Positions 23,358 to 38,000 of a stretch of 64,000 nucleotides of DNA are shown here, piece after piece; positions within the stretch are counted from its first letter, which is position 1; every line of letters begins with the position of its first letter. The notes beneath the pieces are model-generated. The model saw nothing but the letters and a program-made list of their open reading frames with translations, did not search any database and was not told the origin of the DNA. This DNA comes from Kudoa neothunni (lineage: Eukaryota > Cnidaria): NCBI GenBank assembly GCA_964304625.1, contig OZ199839.1, positions 310,001 to 374,000 on the forward strand, read 5' to 3'. Position numbers and translations under genes: made by a program.

Positions 23358-24748
23358 CGGACTACAACCACAAAATTATTATCATGTCACATCTGCGCAT
23401 GCCTATACAATCTAAGACCTAACAAGAATTTCTCCAAGCAAACTTCAGTATTATCCATGAAATAGTATGAGATCGTTGGACATAATTACAACTATAGTAA
23501 AATAAATTGGATAATGTGAAAAAATTTTATTAAAGTTGGTGACGGGTAACTTGAACGTTGGGGACAACACCCAAAAAATAATCCTACAAAATTAATTAGA
23601 ATTTTGCGTAATAAAATTTTTAAAATATTTATTTGAAATGTGAAGCTTTTTAACGACATCTTATCAATTTGAGGAAATATATTTGGATAACAACCGGTGT
23701 CGTGGAATTTCGTGTGAAGTGGAATTACAGCAATGGACCGGTCCGTACGTACATTAGTTATTTTACATATTAATAGGTTCTCTAGTATTTTGGAAAATGA
23801 TTTGGAAAATGATTTAATGTTATTATTACTCACTTTAAATAATTTATAAGCATAATTAGTACGAAAAAACAACAAACAAAAAGTCACGTGAGGGCCGGTC
23901 GTACTTAACTTTTTGCCTTGACTTTGACCGCGTGATCGAGTTGATTAAATTAATCGTTTTCTTCCTTTTTTTGCTACGATTAAACAATCGGAACGTTATT
24001 ATAATTATACCAGTGGGCTAGCTAATTGAAAAATGAAGGATAAACATAGACCCATGTTGTAGATACATAGCAGTGTGGTTTATAATGATGTCCTCTCTAA
24101 TTCATAGAAATAACAATGGTGCAATGACACTCCCTCTCGAATAATTTATAAACAAAAGATTATTTTATTAATACAAAATTGAGCCTTTCGGAGATGGCCT
24201 TATTTTATTTAGAAACATTTGGCAACTATTTTAAACATCACGGTTGAAAAAAATGGGAGTTAATATCTGACTCTATTCCAGATGTTTATTCATTTTTAAA
24301 ACGTAATTTAAACAAAAAAATAATTGTCTTTTCATTAATATTTAAGTTATAGCCAGTTTTGTGTTTTAATATTTTGTGCGCTTGCGCAAGAAGGTACATA
24401 CATTTTCCTCGTCCCCAAGGGGATTACGTACGACCAATCCATTAATGTACTTTTTTTATTCTCAATCCAAACTACTCATTAAACAGATAGTTGTTGTATT
24501 TTTTTATTAATAATAAAATGATAAAGGATTATCGTTTTCATTTCATAAAAATATAAACTTCTCGTTAGTTACACCTTTGTTAAAACTTGATAAAAATAAT
24601 GATACCTCATCAACTTTGTGTTAAAAAATTACATAGCATTAATAGAGGAGAAAGTTATCACAATGGGTGAAAAACCTCCGAAAGAATTGAGATTATTCCC
24701 AGTGGATTATTACGTTTCAACTGGATAAGATGTTATCAAAAATACCTT

Positions 24749-24789
<41 letters not shown>

Positions 24790-25621
24790 GAGTCTTTGTC
24801 GTTTATCCGTACGAAATTCGAATTCATTACGCGAGTAACGATGACTCATTTATGAATTCCATATGAAACCAGTCTTATACAGCGTCAATTACTACGAAAC
24901 TAACGTCATGTTATATGACAGAAGGTACCTGATAATACGTAATCCTTTAGTTACTGCCAAAAAAGTGCGTATTAAATAGTGCAAAGGATAGCGCACGGTT
25001 AATTTTACTTGTGTTTTCGTTATTTTTAGGCATGAGTAGTACAACTTTTTTTTAGGTGAGAATAATTAAAAATAAAATATTGAGATCATTCGGCTGAAAA
25101 ATGATTTTTAAATTTTGTTTAAACCATATTTTTTGATAAAATATTTATATCTTATTACAATTGGATAAGATGTAGTAAATAGTCGGTCCTATAAAATTAT
25201 AAATGTTATTTTATTTCTTATTTATTTTTAGCGCCATTTGAAAAAAAAAAGCTTGTATATTCTGAACTTAGAAATTTTAAATAAGTTCATCCGACTAGTT
25301 AATTTGCATACTGTAAAATATCTAAAGACGATTATTATTGCGAGTATAGATACGTTTTGAAATAATAGAAAATATTTCCAATATTCATATAAAGATTCAA
25401 CTTTTTAATTTAAATTTTACCCTCGTTTGCAATAATCAAAAAGAGAATCTACGTGGTTTGGCCGAAAAAAGTGTTATTATCGACCAGTCACGTGATGCAT
25501 CAAATTCGTAACTCTCTAGTTTAATTCAAAAATATTATTAAACATATAACCTAATATAAATGTTGAATACGTCGTATTGATGAAAGTGTTTACTATCTAT
25601 AAGTTACCCATTGTCATTGGA
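23358..25621. other. Intergenic, TA microsatellite
   Basis: Upstream flank of the OS-9-like gene. A TA repeat lies at about 24757-24782. A 131-codon minus-strand frame at 23492-23887 lacks an ATG and any recognisable motif and is not called. Confidence 0.5.
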
Positions 25622-27330
25622 CAGTATTTCAACATCAAATTGCAATTGATGCATGCTCGGCAAAATGTGCCAAATGGAACCGAACTCTTTAAGATTATAA
25701 TGGGCATTACTTAATTAAATCAATATAGTCTGATCTGAAAATGTATATTTAATTTTATTAATTTACTTTAATAATCAAAAAAAAGAAACTTGAATATTTT
25801 AACTTGGGCCTTTATTTTGACAAAATAGAATTATTTCAAAATAAATAAAATATTCCGTCATTTTATGCATTGAAAACATGGTTTTTCTGGTGGATTCATT
25901 AATTTATTTATAAACATCCTTATTTAGGTTTATATCAAGTATGCAAAAATACATCGACATTTTTCTGGAAGAAATCATTTATTAGTGAATATTTATTTTA
26001 AGATAATTATATTTCCCATCCAATTCGTTCTCCTTATAAAAGTTTATTTATCTTTATTGAATTTGACGCTATATATCTATCAGTATAATGCGGTGCAAAA
26101 AGTTTCCCCCAACAAATATATTCCTAAAATAACAAAAAATAATATATGATAGATAATTTCAGAATTAAAGCATCTAGTGAAGTATGTTTCTGTGTGATTA
26201 AAATAATTCGAGCATCGCTGAGAAGATATTTCTTGGGGTGAGTTCTCCGTTGCTTTAATCAAAGCATTTTTATTTTGTGGATTTTTACTCCTAACAACGG
26301 ATTAAAGATGATGAAATAACTCCTCAATGAGGTTTGAGAACGGAAATATAGTTGAAGAAAGAGACTTTGTGTCTATTCGTATTAATAATGCTCACGACAT
26401 CAGTTTTATGAAACTTCACATTTTCCATGATTATGAATGAATTTGGAACGTTATTTTCATCAGAATCTGACAAAAGTTTGTTGATATAATTCGAAAAAAC
26501 TGTTGAACTCATTGACTCTTCACATAATTTGAAGGTCCAAAGTTTTGTGTAGACGGTGGATGCTATCAAAGTGATATTCGTTGATCGGATAGAACTAACC
26601 ACTCGGTTTGATCTAGTTTCAACTAATGATCGACCAAAGGTTCTTCGCATTGGCAGCAAAAATCCAGATTCATCGTTGAACACGATAGGGGGTAACTCTG
26701 GCTTTAAATTAAGATATTGTAAAATATAGCTAAAATTATTTAGATTAAAGCTAAATCAACAACAACTTTTTTTTAAATATGTTCTTGAGCAAATTTCGGG
26801 CGACAGGGATTAGGGATATTTTTTTAGGAAGCAATGGAAACTCACCAAAACTTTGCTTATGGTTTGCCTCAACACATTTATTTTGTATTTTGTTTTTAAT
26901 GCATCTCCAAGTGATTTTAATGCAAAAGTGCAATCGAAATCGACACATTCAAGTATTTATTTTTTTGTTCAATGCTTAAAATAGATCGAATATCTCCACC
27001 ACTCTTTTTATTAGAAGAAACAAATGTAGCGTTGAACTATTTTATTATTCGGCTAACAGTAAGTACTAGGATGACATTTGACGGCATAAGCAATCTGCTG
27101 CTTTCTATTTTCCCCTTTAAAATAAAATTTAATATAATTTCAAATTAACATAATCAAACATCGTTAAATTTAAGAATAGCTGCTCTTGTGGTGGAATCAA
27201 TTTTTGAATATTGTTTTCTCGGTAGAATTCTAATTGTTTAAGTTATAAACTCTGAGTCGCTTGAACAGTAGTCAAGTTAGTTCTCTTTTTTTTACGCGAG
27301 CGCCGATTGCAATTTGATGTTGAAATAGTG
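25622..27330 (-). mobile_element. Tc1/IS630-type transposon, decayed
   Basis: Inverted ends share TATTTCAACATCAAATTGCA (starting CAGTATTTC at left and CACTATTTC at right). A TA flanks the right end and GA the left. The minus strand encodes FNDESGFLLPMRRTFGRS (first Asp, about 26680), IIMENVKFHKTDVV (second position, Glu in place of Asp, about 26430), NLIEELFHHL (third acidic residue, about 26310) and a C-terminus running to about 26100. At least one frameshift and a stop interrupt it. Related to the copies at 6824-7315 and 9568-10540. Confidence 0.8.
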
Positions 27331-29089
27331 TATAAAATTTAACCATAATTAAATCCTCATTTGTAATTTGTAGCTCACCATGCGGGAATAATACCGTGAT
27401 TAACAGATCGAATTGGGTAAATGTGATAAAATCAGCGCTCACATTTTAATATTATAGTTTCTGAAGATGTCTAGATGAATGAAAAACAAAATCTAATATA
27501 TTAAATTTCATTAAAAACAATAAATGATGAAGGTACGCCACGCAAATACATTGTTATTGTGTGGTAATTATCTGTTTAAGTTGGAAGTAGTGAAATAGAG
27601 TTTGAGTATATTTACAGAGAGCGACCAATTTTGCGCAGTTTTCTAAAAACATTTTAATTTAATAATATTAAATAAGCAGTAATTTTATTTTAACATTAGA
27701 ATATTGTATAAATATTAAGTTAATAATAATTTTATTTAAAGTTTTGAATATTGCATAAACATCAAACAAGTAATAGTCATATTTTAATTATCGAACATTT
27801 TAAGGATTTGTAGCCAAACAAAAATAAAATGAGACAGTAGGGCCCTAATGAAAAATCACGTGATTAACCAGCTTATGTGATTTGTTAGGTGGATATTATT
27901 TTTATGTACCCAACAACGAATCAAATTAAATAAGAAATTTTATATCATCGTTAGATGTAAAACAAAAAGCAGGTGGTTATTGGTATGGGAAATAATATTT
28001 GTATTTTACTAGTTTTGACTATATTTAATTAATGTTGGTTCCTAAGAGCAAATAAACGACTCCAAAATAATTTGAGGTAGAAGAATAAAAAAAGTGAAAT
28101 TTGTAAACAGCTTTTGAGTAGATGTTCATAAGATCAAAAGTGTAGCTGCGCATGCGTGGACGCCTTTTTGAATTAAATTTTACTATGCAAATAGCTTCTG
28201 CTTAATAATTTAACATAATAGCCGCTTCCAATAAGATGCGAAAAATTTTATCATGAAGCTATTTTGACATGTTATAAGTTAACATACATAATGGAATTTT
28301 AAAAATTATCGAGTATTTATGTAACAAGTATTGAATTAGATTGTTTATGTTAATCTGGGAACTTAAATTAGCGAAAACATTCGTGTTTAATGCCAACAAG
28401 CTTAAAATGAATTCGATGAAAATTATAAAAATTTAAGTAGTTTTTAAGTGGCAATTTGATGAAATAGTATCGAAAGAAATTTCATCTATAAATATAATCT
28501 ATGGTGTGTTTTTAATATAAAAAAGTATAATATAAATAGAATAATTTTTACAGCAAGATTTCCGCTTTTTATTCAAATGTTATTTCTAGCTGGAGAGCCT
28601 GAAACAATTATTACACATGGAATATTCACCAATTTATTTACAATATGTATGAGGATTCTTCATTAAACTCCCAATCACGTTTGAAAAAATTAAAATTTTA
28701 AGCATTTTGTCATTAATTAGAAAGTTGTATAGCGATAGATAAAATCGATAATACAGATTATAAGCCTCAAAAAAGACTTTGACTATATTGAAAAGTGCGA
28801 AAAATATATTTAATTTATGATATTTTGTTATATGTACCTATTTATTACAAATTTTTATTTAAAGGGCGGTATAAATTAAAATCTTGGGAATTTGTAAATG
28901 GATTCATCAACACTCTGTTTTGCCATATGTCAAGATATATATTTTACTACATGACGTGACGACAAGCGCAACAATATTCGCTGAAACTATTAAAGTGTTT
29001 ATATTACCAACTTGTGCAAAATAATGAATTTTTTCCATTAATGATTCTTCATTTGTATAAACACACCATTGCTGTAAGAATCTATTTAA
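27331..29089. other. Intergenic, nothing called
   Basis: Very AT-rich, no open frame of note on either strand and no repeat end recognised. Confidence 0.5.
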
Positions 29090-31427
29090 CCCATTAAGAT
29101 TCTACCATTTAAAAATTTTAATAACAATAATATGTGTTAAGTATTTTTCGAAGTGTCTATATAAGCTTAAATTTTTAAAATTATGACAAAGCTGAGAGAT
29201 ATACAACAAATTTTCTGAAGGACCAAATAAACTCTCGAGGAAGTGCATGTGCGAAATAAAACACAACTATATAATTTATTAATCAAGTCTTTTTACATAT
29301 ATTTACCCGAATGAAACGTATTCGAGTATTTAAGATGAAGTCTCGACGAATACCCCTTAAAATAGAGATATGTTTTCTTGTGGCACACAACACATCTGAG
29401 TCGTCTTTTGTGGGCATCACTCACAAGTACGACTCCAGAACACATATTCATTGAAATATTCAGATGCAATCGAGACCTCTTCCTCATAATATAATCCCTG
29501 TGTGGAGTTATTAGACTGGCTGGCAACAATTTCGCGTGTATGTTGAATTGATGTTATTGTAGGGTCATTAAAGTAGCGTACAATTTTCCATGAATTTGTG
29601 ACACACATGGAATGAGATTGGTGAATATTGGCCAGTACCATTTTTTAACCTTTATTTTGATTCTGTAATTTTCAATCGCGTTATCAGCTAGAGCGACACC
29701 TCCCATATTCGCATTGTAATCACTAACTATCTTTGGCTGTGTTATGTTAATGGTTTTTTTAGAATCTTTTAGCTGATCCAATAGGAAAACACGACATAAA
29801 ATTACTCATCAGTATCACTGGTTTTTTATCGTTCCATTGAACACAAAAAATACCTTGGTTATCATTATAAACTTCAAAAACGCCCCTTAGCAATTAGGAA
29901 CATTGTTTTGGTAGTTGAAATGGACATCGATTTATCCGATTCGGTCTAATTGTACCGGTAGCATTTACTTTGTTTTATTGAAGGATTTTAAATAATCTGT
30001 ACGAGGAGAAAAAATTGTCAAAGTAAACTTCCACCTCAGATGTTTCGCCAATTTCCTCGACAATATTCATGACTACACTATCACCTAAGCCACCATAAGT
30101 TTCATTTGTTTCTTGTTTTCCATCATAGATTTTAAAACTGTAAATATAAGCATCTTTGCTAACCAATATCCAAAGTTTAAAACAAAGTCAAACAGGCTTG
30201 CCCTTTAGAAACATCTTGGCCGAATGCATTCAATAATACGGTACCATTTATTCGTCTATGGATACAATTTTTTCGAAGAAACCAAATTATTTGAAGTTTT
30301 GGTTTAGTTTTTCTACTAAAGACCTAATCCCAAATAACTTGTAGGATTTATCCATACAATCATTATTATTGAGATGGATGTATCTTTTTATTTATTTATT
30401 TAAATCTTTTAGGTGTCATAGCTTTTTTTACAATAGTAACTCCGGAACCTTTATTCGTCTCCCAATACATTTTTTGGCTTGGTAGAATATGATAACCTGA
30501 GAGAATTAAAATCACAATGAAGGTTTTCAATTCAGACACAGTTAGATTGAAAGAGTGGTGATTCTTCTGTCGAGCATACAAATTCGACTGTTTTACAATG
30601 TGCAACAGAACGCTGTCATCTAAAAATTTTTTGAACGTTTCAAATGAACCTAAATATCGTAAAAAGTAATGTTGAAAGGAATCTACCTTTATATGTACCA
30701 TCTACCGAGGGTTTCGAGATAGGTTTATTAATTGTTTCGGAGGAATTAGTTGGTAAAACCTTTTCCCACTTGATATTTCTACATTTAACAGCACTTTTGG
30801 TTTCATGCTTTTGTAGTTTAAACAATTGGATACACCCAGAAACATCGGGGATGCCATTATTTTCGAATATATTATCTTGTATGGAAAATAAGTAATCTTC
30901 CAAATCAGTAAGGCAGTCAACATTATCTGGAGGAAGCGCTACAATATCTGGAACTTTTTCAAAAGTGTCTTCCCTAAGTTCACAGATTGTAGCACTTAGT
31001 TTAATATGCTCAGTAATGCCAGCCATATTAAACCTGCTTAGCTTAGTATCTACATGTCTCGAGGGTTTATAGTTCCCCCTTTCGGAACACTATTGTATCG
31101 TGAAAATTAACTGATATTTATGTATTACTTTCTATTACAGACATTTCGACGGTTAAAGACAATATGTTTTAAGAGAAAAAACAAAATATAACAAAATTTT
31201 CTGATGTATAATCTATGTTATGGTTCTATTATAGACAAGCGTGCTGGCCGATGAAAAGAGATGTATATTAAGATGTTTAGAATTCATAAATAACTTTAAA
31301 AAGTTATTTTAAATAATAGGACCACGTATGTACTTATATGGGAATTCATTAGTTAATAGTCGCAATATTAAACTCTATAGACGGAACTTAAACAGGGACC
31401 CAAAAGGATACAACAAACCTTAATGGG
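29090..31427 (-). mobile_element. piggyBac-type transposon, decayed
   Basis: The element is bounded by CCCATTAAG and its inverse and flanked on both sides by TTAA (29086-29089 and 31428-31431), the exact piggyBac duplication. The minus strand encodes, in order, an acidic N-terminus from 31026, a central block with SNLYARQKN, LSGYHILPSQKMYWE (about 30700-30400), then YGGLGDSVV and VEVYFDNFFSSYRL (about 30090-29980), NANMGGVALADN and NYRIKIKVKKWYWPIF (about 29720-29640), and a C-terminal Cys finger (RCVVCHKK). Frames change several times, so it is inactive. Confidence 0.88.
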
Positions 31428-32034
31428 TTAATGTCAATTAAAAATTCATTATATTTGTACGAGAATCTTGGAAACTTAGCTCCCTAAGCTTAAAAAATGT
31501 TTGATATCAAATCCGGTGGTCTGTGTACACACGGAATAATTATTAATGTATATCTAAGCTTATAGGTTAATAACGTGAAAAGATTGTTTAATCCTATATC
31601 ATTAATTGAAGGCTATATGATTATAAAAGAATGCTAAAAGTGTGTCCATAAAACGTATTGTTTCCTTCAGGTTTGAATGACTGTAACAATCCACATAAAT
31701 ATTATCCACTTTTTTATTTAGTTAGCATTTGTCAAACCGTGTCACATGCGGAATGTAACAATTTAAATTAACAAAAATCCGAATCACAAAGGATAAGTTG
31801 ATTTAAGCTGTATAAATAATAATTTGGACTTGTGAGATATGAGAAAATAAATATATAGTAACAAAAATAACAAAAACGATAAATTTATGCTTAAATAAAC
31901 AAAAGACATACTAACTGATTTGGTTGCTAATAATACATTAGTATAATGGGTGCTGAGACAAATGTTAGATAGCTGTTAATCCTTAATTCTAAATTTAAGA
32001 ATTTATTCGTTAGTACAGGATACACAGAATCACA
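31428..32034. other. Intergenic, upstream of receptor gene
   Basis: AT-rich. Presumably contains the promoter of the receptor gene starting at 32035; no motif stands out. Confidence 0.5.
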
Positions 32035-35000
32035 ATGATAGCCTTGGTTGTATCGATTCAACTGTTACTATGGACGAATGTAGTTAGGTATTCAAGCGAA
32101 TGGTCAAGAACGGAAGCACACAGTTTGTACATTTGTCTTTGTTCGAATAAAATCGATGTTATATAGCTATGAATATAATGGTTTTACATTCGAGTAAGTT
32201 GCAGACCCAAAAATTTATCGCTAAACAAGTAACAAACTTAATGCTGTGTTGAAGCATTAGTTTTTTTATAGTTAATGCTGCACAAAAACATTGCAAAATT
32301 GTTGGAAACCAAATTTAAATTAGAAGCTGAGAAAAATTTGTTGATTAATTTTTTCAATTGTAAATATACTCAATGAAAAACATGTTCGTTAACTCAAAAA
32401 ATATTTATGATAAACAGATACTATTGAAGAGATGGCAACCAACCATTGGAATATTTCAACATTAATTACAAACAATAGTATTAACATAATCTTTGGAGCT
32501 AGTGAGATTATTTATAGTCAACGTTATGGTAACAGCTTAAAAGATTCAATAAATTACTGTTATTTACATGTGTAGATACTGATAAAAATGAATCCGTAAT
32601 AATAATGACCTACAAAAACAGTATGTTTAGTCCTTCGATTCTCCCTCAAAGAATCAATAACAACATTAATATTCATGCATCTGCTCCAATAACCGCCATG
32701 ATAGAGCGTTTGTTGAACGAATACACAAAAAAATATGTCAAAAATGTACACACTAATATAAAATATGGATTTTTTTAACTAAGTTCGTCAGATATGTATT
32801 TTGAGTGAGAACAAATCAGATTCAAATATTATAAATGAAACTTTCAATCGTGTGATATCGACCTATAAACTAGCTAATAAGTCAAATAAAATCAAAATCT
32901 CCAGCTTTTACTATGAAAGAAATAATATGCATCACCTAATGGAGAATGTGTGATTAGTTTTTTATTAGATCTTTTTCTAATCCTCTCTCAACCATAGATT
33001 CCGATAAATAAATGCAATGATGGGTTGATATTTGTAGATCTAGCTGAGGGTGAACTCGATAATTCAGTCGAAACTTTATTGACCAGCTATATTTACGATA
33101 TGGTAAGTTTTATAGTAATTGTTAGAAAAAAACGATCTTTATAGCAAAAATTTAATAATATATCTCTTGTGTTGGATTATAAATGGATGGGGTGGTTGAT
33201 GGAAGTTTCACCCTTTTTAAACCATCTCAAGGCGAACAACCTTTATACAATATTTCCAATGAGTATTTTGTTGTAGCTTATATTTTTTAAGTTTTTTACT
33301 CCTAGAGACTAATATTCGCCATTATTTAAATAATAATGATGAAATGGAAGTAAATAAACCTTTTAATTGAGATGTCCAATATAGAAAATTATTATATTTA
33401 ATATTATTTTAGGAACTAATGTTACTTCCAAATAATGCAGAAATAATATCTCTTTATGATGCTTTGTATTGTATGATAAAAGAATTTAAACATTCCAAAC
33501 AAATTGTAACTTACTTGACATTTAATTTGATTTTAAATCTCGAAGAAACTTTCACACTATAATACCTGCTATTTAAGCCCACAATAAATCACATAAACAA
33601 GAATCAACTCATCAATTCTTTAATAAGTAGTTACATCTCTGAAGATTCTAGTAATTTCACAGCCAAATAAAATTTACAAATTTATTTACGTTTAGTTATA
33701 CGTTACAACAATGATGAAGATAATAATACAGTTTTTTTGTGTTTGAAAGATATTTCATTCGTTGGATTCTCACAGAAATACAGATATCCCACAGATGACG
33801 CAGTATTATCTGTATCACACTAATAAACAATTACTTTTTTAGAAAAATGACTTTAAAATTAAACCAACTAAACGAGATTCGATAGTTAATACTAATAGCA
33901 AAATCAGTCAAATAAATTTTGAACTATGTGAAGATAGATACAGCTTGAAATTGTTGTTCCTTTTTCCGGCCGATAAAAATATCTCAGAAAATATTAGCGA
34001 CGTTATGAACGTCACCTACCATCTTTTAAATTATATATTTGTGGACGGAAGGAAACGCTCATCTATTATAGCGGTTAAGCGACTTTGCCGATTTCAAATT
34101 GATTATGTTGTTAGTTCTAACGTGAAAAAGCTGACTAAAGTTATTAGAAATGATAAAAATTCGGTTAAAATTGGATTCCTCCCTCCAACAACATTAAAAA
34201 AGCTTTATTCAAAAGGTAACTATTTGTTGTTGTTTGAATCGTAAAATGAGTTAATTAAGATCCAACGTTATTCGAAAAATACATATCCATGTTGGACACG
34301 GACGAAAGTGTAATGTCACCAATGAAAGTGGCCTATATCAGTAGTTTATCAAATGAAGTATACCGGACATTTTCGAAATTTGGCAATAATGGAGAAGCTG
34401 TAATTTTTTTTACAAATATTAATACTGAGCTAATTATAATTCTAAAAATTAGAAATTTTTGTTTATTGAAGATTACAAATGTGATAAACTTGATAATGGT
34501 TGGCGTCGAAACTTTCATTTGTGCTGTTTGAAACCAACTGTTTTTATTACCGACAAATGTCTTGCGGTAGTTTAAGTTTAGTTGCAATAAATTCACTCAT
34601 TGTTTATAACATGTGAAGGGAATATCTATAGCATCATCACATGGGGGGTTGATTCTCACTGAAAACCTACTCACACTAAACATTTTAAATCATCTCTACA
34701 GCGCACAACTCATGAATAAGTATTTATTGAAGGAATTCGTTAAATTCTTTTAACAATTGTAATATTTTTAGTAAATATTGGCTGGTTTCGTCGTATTTTG
34801 TGAAGTGGGCCTCATCAAAGGGCATCGATCATAAATCCTATCATCTAAATTACTTGAATATACCCCTGAATGTTTACTCCTTTAAAAGACACTCCAAAGT
34901 ACCTGAACAGTTTTTGAAAATCCCTCAGAGCAATATAATGGTAATTTAATTGGAATCTGCTTTTTAATATGAACTATATGTTAGTGGAAAAACCAAGAGA

Positions 35001-38000
35001 TTGATTTCCTTTACCAGAATATGTTCGGCTTATTCACTTACATTATCCTCTATGGTTACGATTTGTTCCAGGGGGTGTATATCTGTGATCTCCAAGCGAG
35101 TTTATGTGATTTGGAAATACATCAGCACATGTATGATAGTATCAGCAACACTTTTTCGTGGGTATTTCTCAATGTTCGATTTATCTAATACTGGATCACT
35201 TTAAAAGATTCCATACGTCGATGATGAAAATAAATTTGAAAAAATCCAAATCACTATACTGGGACCATTGCATTACGCAAGCAGACATCCTAAAATTATG
35301 GAATATTATTCAACAATGGTATTTAACCTCACCAACTTTGTATTTTCATCATATTTTGGTAGGAAAATTTTATAGAGACTATAGCAACCGATCTCAATTC
35401 TAATAAGGCCAGCACTATTCAAATGAATGTATACCGGCTAGAATTATCAACCGACCCCGATAAAAATTGCCGTGCGATTAAAAAGGTAAATAAATGATAT
35501 AGAAAATTATTTTAGCTCTAATAATAAGAATCTATAAAAATTTGTATACGTTAGTAGGATTTATCCTTTATATATATATTTTTTAATTTAAACCTAATTA
35601 TTCGTCATATAAAATAATAATGTAGCTATAAAAAAATTTTGCATTTAAAAATGTCGCTTGATGATTTAATTTCCGCTTTACTCTGTATATACTCTTTCTA
35701 TCAGATATTATTATTAATACAATATTTCTTTACTCTCGTGTCAGAATGAACCAAATCAATTAAAATATATTACAAAAATATTAACATGTAATTTCACCGG
35801 AGGAGTGCTCTTGTACTAATTAGTGAGAGCAATCAAAACAACCTTTATATTACACATAATAATTGTAATTTTTAATCGCTCCAATTCTCACTCAGAAGCT
35901 TTATATAGATTTAATTTGTTGGTATCTGTTATGTTTAATTATTTATGCCGCCAATTCATTCTTAAATATCAGAAATATTTTAATATAGTCAAAACTACTG
36001 TCACCTAAATATCATTTACAGTGTCAATAGTCACTTCTAATGGAAATATCGAAAATGGGGTCAGGAAAAAGCACTATGATATCGAGAGCATGATTGAAAA
36101 ATTTTTACCTTTCATAATGAATATTTTGTAATATTAAAGTAACTTTAAAGAAATAATGAGTTTATACTAACCATAAGTATAAATTTAAACCAATAAGTTT
36201 ACTCTGAGTATTATGAAATTAAAAAAGGAAAAATTTGAAGTTGCTTATAAACATTTGTTAAATTATTTGTCTAGAATTGTGAGATAAAAGACTACTTTTC
36301 TTTTACCCGGGAATAATTGCGAAATATCTAGCCTATTATTTGTAAGTCCAATTTCCTATTTTATCATCAGTCATTATTAAATTTTTTTATTAAATATCAC
36401 ACTCAATTCAAAATTATAAAAGCTGATGTTTTTGGACAAAATTATAAATTCATGAATTTTGATTTTCATCTAAAATTTCTTATTTTTGTAATTATTTTCT
36501 AATGAATTCCTTCAAGTGTAATGCAAACGTTAATAAATTAATTTCACTAAATAATCTATACGATTATATGTTAATTTTTTGGAAGATTTTCATATTTTTT
36601 TAATTAGGGCTTTTTCAGTGATTTTGATAGTTTTATGTAAATTAAAAATTATATTAGTAATTTATTTGAAATATAATAGAATAATGAAGAAGTAGGTTTA
36701 TAAACAAATTTTTCCCCAATTTCCTTAAAATATTGCATATTAAACCCAACTTAACACAGTAAATCTTACTATATCTAATTTATCTTTATTTGGTTTTTAA
36801 AATGTTCAAAAATTTAATAGTTATATATATTATTCCATGTAATAAACACAAATAATAATTACTATTTATGTTTTTATAATATTTACAATTAAAAGCTGTA
36901 AAAAATGTTTATTATATAATTTCAGAAGTCATATATATTCAAAAGGACGTGCTCAAAATGTATTATACTTCGTTTAATATTACAATTTAGTTTTTAACAT
37001 GGATTTACTAAATAAGTTCACTTAATTCGGCTAAATTATAGCTAAGAAATTTTCGTATTGAATAATGATATATAACTTGTATTGATTTAAGTTGGAGGCA
37101 AGCACGCATTAAATATTAGGGATATAAAATTTCACTATATTTTAGTTGTTCGAGATTAAAAATATTCACGTAATCCTTGGAAATCCATACGATATTAGTG
37201 GATATGCAGAAAATAATTCTACTCACGAAATCTGCTCCTATCTCAATATGAGTGGGTTGTTTTTTGTTTCGCCTACTCCTGCTGTGTCTGGTGTCTCATC
37301 AATCAATAAAAATAATTATATATTTCAAAACAAAATGCATAACCCATATTACGAAGCAGTTTTCCTGGTAAACATAATCAAGGCAATAAAGAGGATAGGA
37401 AAACTAACCATATTACACACCGATGATGTCTACTCTAGAAGTGTTATTACAACAATCAAAAACCACCTAAGTCCCATTCTAATTAAAGCCATCGTATTTA
37501 AGATCATTCCAACAGATAAAATCTCCAATTATGAAGTAATTATTATATATGTTGTTTTGAATCTTATTAAAGGAGGTTTATTTAGAATAGAATCTGTCTC
37601 AAGTTCATACATGATGTGAATATTGTCATTACTGGAAATTATCAAGCCATAAATTTTATAAGTGATCGTCTCATTGAATATATTGATTCTTCTCCTTGTA
37701 TCACTTGGATACTTCCTTCTAGAATTGCCAATATTATAAAGCTTACAGAGCCTCATGGTTCTATGCCTACCAGGCATTTCTATTACACAAAACCCATGAT
37801 CAATTTGGACGAAATTTCTAAGGACACGGTTGATAAATATTTCAGAGAATTCTTTTATTTTAACGTAAATATTTAATTTTATTGAAACAATAGATATTCT
37901 AAATTTTTGCTTTAGTTGGGCTCGATGGTGTATGACTTGAAATTTATCGCTTACATCTTCGACTATGTTACCAACCAGAGGATTGAAACTATTCCCGCTT

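Noticed and set aside
23492-23887. Minus-strand frame of 131 codons
   Set aside because: It starts at GTG, has no signal or domain that I recognise, and no exon-like boundaries in phase with a neighbour.
24660-24730. Short plus-strand frame MGEKPPKELRLFPVDYY
   Set aside because: Twenty-one codons to a stop with no donor site; no support as an exon.
32560-32751. Minus-strand frame with a hydrophobic start
   Set aside because: It is antisense to exon 5 of the receptor gene, which is better supported by splice phase.
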